Shown: piece after piece, positions 1 through 5,797 of the stretch
Numbering within the stretch: the stretch's first letter is position 1
How the letters are laid out: every line of letters begins with the position of its first letter
Source: CAYFUR01 sp964346275
GTDB taxonomy: Bacteria; Sumerlaeota; Sumerlaeia; SLMS01
Direction: 5' to 3'
DNA: 5,797 nt
NCBI GenBank assembly: GCA_964346275.1
Contig: CAYFUR010000156.1
Span: 1-5,797, forward strand
The notes under the pieces: model-generated
Told to the model about the DNA's origin: nothing
Databases searched by the model: none
Seen by the model: the letters and a program-made list of their open reading frames with translations, nothing else
Program-made: the position numbers and the translations under genes

Positions 1-122
1 AGGATGATCCCTTCCTGGAGAAGCGGCGTCGCGCGAAAGGCGTTTTTTCCCTCGCTTGTATAGACGCGGGTCCTGGCGATCATTCCGGCTAGGGTCCGCA
101 GAATGTCCTTGTCGCCCTTCAT
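1..122 (-). CDS. Unrecognised protein, partial (3' end beyond left edge)
   Basis: A minus-strand frame from an ATG at 122-120 is open to the left edge (about 40 codons), reading MKGDKDILRTLAGMIARTRV and onward through a YTSEGKNAF segment. Most codons end in G or C, as in the neighbouring real genes, whereas the best plus-strand frame here has weaker third-position GC and stops near 90-92. The frame is also open upstream of this ATG, across the fumC terminator, so the start is uncertain. An AAGGAG at 138-143 lies about 15 bases from the ATG, too far for a good ribosome site; a TTG at 194-192 is another in-frame candidate but sits in the terminator T-tract. I do not recognise the family. It may be the start of a gene transcribed in the same direction as fumC, or chance open frame in GC-rich DNA. 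Confidence 0.35.
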   Translation of the reverse strand, partial: MKGDKDILRTLAGMIARTRVYTSEGKNAFRATPLLQEGII

Positions 123-192
123 GATCCTGGCGTCGTGCTCCTTGGATACATGGCTAAGGTAAAGCAGAGCGACCCGCGCGCCAAGCCGATTC

Positions 193-229
193 AAAAAAAA
201 GCGGGCGGAGAATCGGATCCCCCGCCCGC
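193..229 (-). terminator. Intrinsic terminator of fumC
   Basis: Read on the minus strand, GCGGGCGG (229 to 222) pairs perfectly with CCGCCCGC (208 to 201), followed at once by eight T residues (200-193). Four more pairs, including two G-U, can extend the stem to 12 base pairs with a five-base UCCGA loop. It begins about 30 bases after the fumC stop codon. This is a textbook rho-independent terminator and should isolate fumC from anything further left. Confidence 0.92.
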
Positions 230-258
230 AAGATACACGGCGCCGCTGTGCGCGCTGG

Positions 259-1650
<1,392 letters not shown>

Positions 1651-1723
1651 GAGCGATCACTTTCTTCTGAGAATTGGAGGAGTGGAAATCCGGCGGAGCG
1701 GATTGCGGACCTGCAGCGCCCGT

Positions 1724-1753
1724 GTTCTAGGGAGATGACGGCCCGGTGTGCAA
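1724..1753 (-). promoter_or_regulatory. fumC: Possible weak fumC promoter
   Basis: On the minus strand, TTGCAC (1753-1748) and TAGAAC (1729-1724) are separated by 18 bases. They match the sigma-70 consensus at three of six and four of six positions and would give a leader of about 65 bases. This is the best candidate seen in the fumC upstream region but is close to chance level; the true promoter may use another sigma factor. Confidence 0.2.
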
Positions 1754-1760
1754 GGGGAAG

Positions 1761-1781
1761 CGGGCTTTCCCGTTGAGCCCG
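1761..1781. repeat. Short inverted repeat in the divergent intergenic region
   Basis: CGGGCT (1761-1766) and AGCCCG (1776-1781) form a perfect six-base inverted repeat around a nine-base spacer. It overlaps the putative -35 element of the plus-strand promoter and lies just upstream of the possible fumC -35. It could be an operator half-site pair, a leader hairpin, or chance in GC-rich DNA. Confidence 0.3.
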
Positions 1782-1801
1782 GCATCCACCCCCCGTTTCA
1801 T
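1773..1801 (+). promoter_or_regulatory. Possible sigma-70-like promoter for the membrane-protein gene
   Basis: TTGAGC (1773-1778) and TTTCAT (1796-1801) are spaced by exactly 17 bases, each matching four of six consensus positions. Transcription would begin near 1808, a few bases before the ribosome binding site at 1815 and about 24 bases before the ATG at 1832. That geometry is sensible and also argues against the earlier GTG start at 1748. The assignment rests on sequence match alone. Confidence 0.38.
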
Positions 1802-1814
1802 GGCCCCCGGAATC

Positions 1815-1821
1815 AAAGGAG
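1815..1821 (+). promoter_or_regulatory. Ribosome binding site that fixes the start at 1832
   Basis: AAAGGAG ends ten bases before the ATG at 1832-1834. It is much better placed than anything before the in-frame GTG at 1748, where a GGAG is 13 bases away, and so decides the start of the downstream gene. Confidence 0.75.
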
Positions 1822-1831
1822 CCTTCTCCCC

Positions 1832-2281
1832 ATGCTTCGCTGGATCATCCTGGTGGTTTTAGTCCTGGTGGCGCTGCTCATGCTGGCGCGGGAAATCCTC
1901 ATCGTGGGAGAAAGCCGCCGCGCGGGGCACGACGAAAGACGCCTCTACCGCCGTTTCCGCCGCCGGGCCAAGGGGCTCATTCTGCTCCTTCTCTTTTATT
2001 TGCTGGCGGCGTTCTTCGAGGACTTCGCCGCCTGGGGGCATTTCCGCCTGATCGAGGGAATTCTCTACACGGGTCTTTCCATCATCGTCCTGTTCTGGCT
2101 GCTGATTGTTGCCTCGCGGGATTTAAAGGAAACCGCCGCCACCGCCCTTTACGAAAACCAGCGCATCACCCTGGAATCCCTCGCCGAGCTGGAAAAGGAA
2201 CTCCGCGCCAAAAAAGAAGCCGAAGCTCCCAATCCCCCCGCCGAACCGGATGAGGACAGGAAACCGGACGGACCCGAATAG
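1832..2281 (+). CDS. Unrecognised small membrane protein with three predicted helices and an Arg-rich loop
   Basis: The 149-residue product matches no family I recognise. From the sequence: a hydrophobic helix at about 4-19; a strongly basic segment at 29-47 with eight arginines, including LYRRFRRRAK at 38-47; a second helix at about 48-67; a third at about 74-94; then a charged, probably helical stretch at 97-131 rich in Glu, Lys, Leu and Ala; and a Pro/Asp/Glu-rich tail at 132-149. By the positive-inside rule the basic loop and C-terminus would be cytoplasmic and the N-terminus periplasmic. The ATG start is chosen for the AAAGGAG and because it opens directly into the first helix; a GTG at 1748 would add 28 residues of unpromising sequence. 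It is divergent from fumC and convergent with the large repeat-protein gene, so neighbours give no clue to function. Confidence 0.82.
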   Translation: MLRWIILVVLVLVALLMLAREILIVGESRRAGHDERRLYRRFRRRAKGLILLLLFYLLAAFFEDFAAWGHFRLIEGILYTGLSIIVLFWLLIVASRDLKETAATALYENQRITLESLAELEKELRAKKEAEAPNPPAEPDEDRKPDGPE

Positions 2282-2322
2282 AAAAACGCCCCGGCGGGAG
2301 GATGGTCCCGGCCAGGGCGTTT
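2282..2322. terminator. Bidirectional terminator between convergent genes
   Basis: AAACGCCC (2284-2291) and GGGCGTTT (2315-2322) form a perfect eight-base-pair stem. Inside it, GGCGGGA and TCCCGGCC extend the pairing with a bulge. Read leftward, the stem is followed by five T residues (2286-2282), giving a good terminator 22 bases after the large gene's stop codon. Read rightward, it begins right after the membrane-protein stop at 2281 but ends in only three T residues, so it is weaker for that gene. Confidence 0.8.
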
Positions 2323-2343
2323 CGCACAGTGGCGGATTGGTGG

Positions 2344-5300
2344 CTACGGCCGGACGTCGTATTCCCAGACTTCCACCGATTTGAGAATCAAACCCGTCGA
2401 GGGATCATCACCGCTTGCATCCGGTATATACAGATAATCAAACGCCAGGGTGAAGTTTTCTTCCACCTCGGAGTCGCGGAAATACCACATATCGTAGGCC
2501 TGGTCCGCATCCTGGGCCGGAACGGAGGCCGTGTTGTTCACGCTCTCGATATGCGCCAGCGACGCAACGGCGTGGGTGGCTCCATTGAGGCGCAGGCGGA
2601 AACCGGGAACGCTGCTCGGCATGGCAGATGGCGCGTCGCCGGCCACCGTCCAGCGCACCTGGTAAACATGACCCGGCTGCACGGCAAAGCCCGGCGTGTG
2701 CTCCCAGTAGCCAAACCGCACCTGGTCTTCGGCGCCGCCGGTGGGAACGCCTTGTGTATAGAGGCCGGCGCTTGTGGCCGCCATGATCTCCGTGGGGGGA
2801 AGCGTCCCGGATTCGTCGGTGTGCGGAGTCCAGAGATTGCGCACGGAGGAATCCCCCAGGTCGTGGGAAAGAAGCGGGGTCCCGGCGGGAAGCTGTGTCA
2901 CGTCGGTGGCCGACATATCGACTCGATCCAGCGCCACCATGGCGTCCGCCGCATCGTTGGAATTCACGTTCAGCAGATCAAAATCCAGCCGCGCGTTTTC
3001 CGGCGCGATGGGATCCGGGAAAAGCAGCCGCATGGGAATGAGTCCGTCAGGCGCGGGCGACTGGTAGGCTTCCCCTTCCGACGAGGCCACCAGGAGATCC
3101 GTGCGATGAAAGTCCTCCGATGAAGCGCGCACGCGGACGACCGGGGCCTGGGTGGAATCGACATTCGACGTCAGATTGAACGAGGCCAGATAGACGCGGT
3201 CCGCGGGGTCGCTCGAAAGCAACGGAGCCGTGATGTCCTCTCTTGGTGAAAACAGCGGCGATTCCCAGAAACCAAACGCGCCGAGGTTCGAGGTGGTGGA
3301 TAGACGCAAGGCCTCGCTGTTCCATTCCCCGCTGACCGCATCGGGAACGAAAGAAGCCTCTCCGTTGAATGTCCATCCACCGGAACCGGCGGCGAAATCG
3401 TATCCGAAAGGCGGCTCTGGCGTGGGCGAGGGAGTCGGCGTGGGCGTGGGGGTTGGAGTTGGAGTAATAGAAACCAGCGTGCCATCGAAACTCGCAAAGA
3501 GGCTCATGCCCCCATTATCCTGGAGCTTGCGATAGACATGGAACAGGCCTCCAGGCGTCATGTCATAATCGCCGGGAGCGATGCCTCCCTGATCCTGAAT
3601 CGATCCGCTGATCCGCAGGGGAGGCATGTTCGGCTCAGGCACGACGGTATAGAGTTCTCGTGGACCATTGGCTCCTACGGTCTGAAGAAAATCCATCACC
3701 ATGCCATCCGCTGACAGTTTGAACTCAAGCACCGAGCCACCATCCTGCGGCAGGCTCTGAATCGCATAGAACTCACCGCCATCAGCGGCATTTCCGAAAA
3801 GGGCATAGGCCTCCGACGACGCGGACTTCTGGCGGAAATAGACGCGTTCACCGTTGAGGCTGATGCGGTAATCAGCGGCGACATCAGCCAGTGCTGGGTC
3901 ATTCGAGGAAAGCTGGGTAATCGTTCCCCCATCAATCGGCGTGGTGTAGAGTTCGTTGCGGTCCTCTTCATCCAGGTCGCCACGAAAGACGATCACGGAT
4001 CCGTCCGGCGACAGCTCGAAGTCGTGAACGGCGCCGTTGGGGTTCGACCGCGCCGGAACAATCGTCGGATCACTCCCGTCCGGGAGGATCGACCGAAGCC
4101 GGTGCGGGATATTCTCTTCCTCTCTGCCTGAAAGATAGACGACGCGATCGCCAGTGGACGCTATTTCAAAATCTCTGACCTCGCCTTCCAGCGCGGGATC
4201 GCCGCTGAGCTGCACCGGATTCCCTCCCCCGAACGGCAACCGATACAGTCGTTTTCCGGGGGTGGAAGCCGTCTCAGAGATATAGGACACGAAATCCGCG
4301 TCCGGCGAAAGCTGGAAGCCGGAGACCGTTCCGCCATTTTCCGTGAGCAAAGTGGGAGCTTCGCTTCCGCTCAGATCGATGCCAAAGAGCCGCAGGCCCT
4401 GTTCACCCTCTGTCAGGGCCAAGCCCTTCCCCTGCCCGGCATTGAGTTCGAAATCCGCAATCCGTCCGTATCCGACAAGCAAAACATCCAGAGTTTGCTG
4501 GGGATTCTCCGGTCGAAAACGAATCAACTCGTCTTGCACCATGTAATACGCGAAGGGATCCTCGGTTGGAAAAACCGGTGGAAGGTAAGCCGGGGAGGCT
4601 GAGGAGGGATAGGACGCCTCATGCACAAGGGCTGCTGCAGGGATTGTTCCCGCGATAGCATAGGCGCGGCGGTAAACCGTCGGCTCATCATAGGGCCCGG
4701 CCTGTGCCACTTCCTCCTGGATGACAATGGTCTGATCGTCGTCGTTCGTATAGACGCGGGGGATCGAATATTCCGCGTCGGGCCCCGTTGATGTGATGAG
4801 ATCGAGGGGCAAAGGCTCGCCAACCCCGATTTGGTAGGCGAACAGGTTCGGGTTTGCGCTCAAACTCGAGGATTCCGTATAGATGATTTCCTCTTCACCC
4901 AGATCGAAGGCTCCCACGCGATAACAAGACTCTGCACTGGCGTTCAGCTGAACCACGTCCCCGGAAAGAATTTCGAGGCTGTAAAGATTTCTTTCCGTCA
5001 GGAAGGATTCGATAAAGATCACCCGGCTGCCGTCCGCCGCGACGTGGAACTCCTCGATATCCCGCCCATTCGTCAGGCGTCCCTCCGCTTGCGAATCTCC
5101 CTCCAGGTAAAGATCTCGATCCATCTGAAAGACGATGGGCGATCCTTCCGCCGTGGTATCAAAGGCCTGAATCTCCCTGTCGGCTGGAAAAGAGGTCAGC
5201 GGAGTGCGATCTTCTCCGCGAATGGTCACTCGGTGCAGATCGGAATCCAGATAGATAATCGTCTCATCGTTCAGGAGGGTGAAGTCCCGGACAGCTCCCG

Positions 5301-5797
5301 ATTCGTCAAGCCGGTCCGAATCCATTCCCTCGATCTGCGAGGCGACCAGTTGTCCTGCATCAAAGGGAGGATAGAGGTCCGTATCGGTCAGATAGACGAG
5401 CTTTTCATTTGTTGCGTCTGCCGGGCGGCGATGGGGTAGCGAAGTGGATGTCCAAAGCTCGCCAAAACGGAAAACCTCTCCCGTGGCAATTCGTTGCGCT
5501 TCCCACTGATTTTCATAGAAGCAGTTGTCATAAAAGGGCGGAAGGCAATGGCGGCGGTGGGGGAGGGCGAGGCGAAATCGTCCATCGGAGGTGAAGATAT
5601 CATCCTGGTGGAAAGGATCGGCCGGTTGAGGCGAGCCCCAAGGCAGGTCGATCTTGAAGAAATCCCGGCTGCCGTCTCCTCTCCTCACCTCATAGTAGAG
5701 AGTCGTTTGCGCCTTGTTAATTTTAAAATCAATGATTTCATCATCCTGTTCCAGGCTTCCATCCAAGAGGCTTGCGCCGCTCTGTCCGAGCGTTGCC
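2344..5797 (-). CDS. Large beta-propeller repeat protein with Thr-Pro linker and duplicated C-terminal domain, 5' partial
   Basis: The stop codon is TAG at 2346-2344. The frame is still open at the right edge, ten codons beyond a TTG at 5766-5764, so the N-terminus and any signal peptide lie outside. Numbering from that TTG as residue 1: residues 1-767 hold about 16 blade-like repeats of roughly 40-60 residues, best seen as VRDFEIASTGDRVVYL (530-545) and VHDFELSPDGSVIVFR (580-595). Many end in a strand such as ELYTTPIDGG (605-614), the pattern of TolB/PD40 WD40-like propellers. Residues 768-786 are a Thr-Pro linker and 787-1140 two related beta-rich domains. I see no enzyme motif and no C-terminal membrane anchor or sorting signal. 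The linker and composition suggest an exported protein that binds a ligand or partner, but this is inference. Only three cysteines occur (74, 82, 281). Confidence 0.9.
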   Translation of the reverse strand, partial: ATLGQSGASLLDGSLEQDDEIIDFKINKAQTTLYYEVRRGDGSRDFFKIDLPWGSPQPADPFHQDDIFTSDGRFRLALPHRRHCLPPFYDNCFYENQWEAQRIATGEVFRFGELWTSTSLPHRRPADATNEKLVYLTDTDLYPPFDAGQLVASQIEGMDSDRLDESGAVRDFTLLNDETIIYLDSDLHRVTIRGEDRTPLTSFPADREIQAFDTTAEGSPIVFQMDRDLYLEGDSQAEGRLTNGRDIEEFHVAADGSRVIFIESFLTERNLYSLEILSGDVVQLNASAESCYRVGAFDLGEEEIIYTESSSLSANPNLFAYQIGVGEPLPLDLITSTGPDAEYSIPRVYTNDDDQTIVIQEEVAQAGPYDEPTVYRRAYAIAGTIPAAALVHEASYPSSASPAYLPPVFPTEDPFAYYMVQDELIRFRPENPQQTLDVLLVGYGRIADFELNAGQGKGLALTEGEQGLRLFGIDLSGSEAPTLLTENGGTVSGFQLSPDADFVSYISETASTPGKRLYRLPFGGGNPVQLSGDPALEGEVRDFEIASTGDRVVYLSGREEENIPHRLRSILPDGSDPTIVPARSNPNGAVHDFELSPDGSVIVFRGDLDEEDRNELYTTPIDGGTITQLSSNDPALADVAADYRISLNGERVYFRQKSASSEAYALFGNAADGGEFYAIQSLPQDGGSVLEFKLSADGMVMDFLQTVGANGPRELYTVVPEPNMPPLRISGSIQDQGGIAPGDYDMTPGGLFHVYRKLQDNGGMSLFASFDGTLVSITPTPTPTPTPTPSPTPEPPFGYDFAAGSGGWTFNGEASFVPDAVSGEWNSEALRLSTTSNLGAFGFWESPLFSPREDITAPLLSSDPADRVYLASFNLTSNVDSTQAPVVRVRASSEDFHRTDLLVASSEGEAYQSPAPDGLIPMRLLFPDPIAPENARLDFDLLNVNSNDAADAMVALDRVDMSATDVTQLPAGTPLLSHDLGDSSVRNLWTPHTDESGTLPPTEIMAATSAGLYTQGVPTGGAEDQVRFGYWEHTPGFAVQPGHVYQVRWTVAGDAPSAMPSSVPGFRLRLNGATHAVASLAHIESVNNTASVPAQDADQAYDMWYFRDSEVEENFTLAFDYLYIPDASGDDPSTGLILKSVEVWEYDVRP
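2359..2871 (-). other. C-terminal beta-sandwich-like domain B of the large protein
   Basis: Residues about 966-1136 of the large protein. It carries FGYW (1018-1021), a strand pair HVYQVRWTV and FRLRL (1056-1060), LAFDYL (1107-1112) and a closing LILKSVEVWEY. These line up in order with domain A at a near-constant offset of 176-187 residues. The look is of a carbohydrate-binding or galactose-binding-like jelly roll, but no specific family is recognised and ligand binding is inferred. Confidence 0.5.
2914..3408 (-). other. Beta-sandwich-like domain A of the large protein
   Basis: Residues about 787-951, directly after the Thr-Pro linker. It starts with GYDFAAGSGGWTF and contains LRLSTTSN followed by FGFW (831-834), RVYLASFNLTSNV, VRVRA (877-881), LDFDLL (927-932) and VALDRVDM (944-951). 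Alternating hydrophobic strands and a Gly-Gly-Trp opening are typical of secreted jelly-roll modules. The family is not identified. Confidence 0.5.
3412..3465 (-). repeat. Thr-Pro dipeptide repeat (interdomain linker)
   Basis: Six-base Thr-Pro codon units repeat six times and then change to Ser-Pro, Thr-Pro and Glu-Pro, giving TPTPTPTPTPTPSPTPEP (residues 768-785). The codons vary (ACT, ACC, ACG; CCA, CCC, CCG), so the DNA is a degenerate microsatellite-like tract. Such Pro-Thr stretches are usual extended linkers between modules of secreted bacterial proteins, and here it marks the border between the propeller region and the C-terminal domains. Confidence 0.9.
3466..5797 (-). other. Beta-propeller repeat region of the large protein
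   Basis: Blade starts can be tracked by an aromatic-centred DF-like position. They are clear at residues 14, 162, 202, 240, 288, 439, 484, 533, 583, 633, 682 and 734, and weaker near 58, 113, 333 and 394. From 484 to 734 spacing is very regular (49, 50, 50, 49, 52). Sixteen blades would suit two seven- or eight-bladed propellers, but more may lie upstream of the window. Residue 1 here is an internal TTG, not the true start. Confidence 0.7.

Noticed and set aside
58..70. 13-base direct repeat GTATAGACGCGGG, also at 4748-4760
   Set aside because: In both places it encodes the reverse of Arg-Val-Tyr-Thr in a minus-strand frame (the second inside the large protein), so shared codon choice for a short beta-strand explains it better than a mobile-element or attachment site.
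1748..1831. GTG start for the membrane protein, adding 28 residues
   Set aside because: The extension is Pro/Gly-rich and lies over the candidate promoter, while the ATG at 1832 has a far better ribosome site and opens into a membrane helix.
2302..3123. Plus-strand open frame (273 codons) opposite the large gene
   Set aside because: It begins inside the terminator hairpin, lies opposite the duplicated domains of the large protein, and its translation is rich in Arg, His and Gly, typical of an antisense shadow.
4831..5439. Plus-strand open frame (202 codons) opposite the propeller region
   Set aside because: Antisense to well-defined blade repeats, with no ribosome site or recognisable domain.
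5764..5766. TTG as the start codon of the large protein
   Set aside because: The frame continues without a stop to the window edge, and the residues before the TTG read on naturally into the first blade. No ribosome site precedes it, so the gene is best treated as 5' truncated.

Overview
The window is a GC-rich stretch of bacterial chromosome with four coding units. Three are on the minus strand: a fragment at the left edge, a class II fumarase gene, and a very long gene cut by the right edge. One small membrane-protein gene is on the plus strand. Nothing fixes the taxon. Oxygen-stable fumarase, rho-independent terminators and a giant 'TPTPTP'-linked, probably exported beta-propeller protein would fit an uncultured bacterium of the Hydrogenedentes/Sumerlaeota/Planctomycetes-like kind. 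That is a guess from style, not from a marker gene.

Layout. Positions 1-192 hold a minus-strand frame that stays open to the left edge and has coding-like third-position GC; its product is not recognised. Positions 193-229 are a strong intrinsic terminator for fumC. Positions 259-1650 (minus) are fumC, complete at 463 codons. Positions 1651-1831 are a divergent intergenic region with one fair plus-strand promoter candidate, one poor minus-strand candidate and a short inverted repeat. Positions 1832-2281 (plus) encode an unrecognised 149-residue protein with three predicted membrane helices, an arginine-rich loop and a charged, proline-rich tail. Positions 2282-2322 are a hairpin usable from both sides, between two convergent genes. 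Positions 2344-5797 (minus) encode the C-terminal 1150 or so residues of a large repeat protein. It has about 16 beta-propeller blade-like repeats, then a Thr-Pro linker, then two related beta-sandwich-like domains.

How the genes relate. Each complete gene seems to be its own transcription unit: fumC ends in its own terminator, and the membrane protein and the large protein converge on a shared one. I see no operon and no sign that the genes work together. fumC is core TCA metabolism and the large protein is probably an extracytoplasmic surface or secreted protein.

I found no defence system, CRISPR array, mobile element or RNA gene. The most interesting object is the large protein, with its many blades, a divergent N-terminal stretch carrying the only close cysteine pair, and an apparent tandem duplication of the C-terminal domain.
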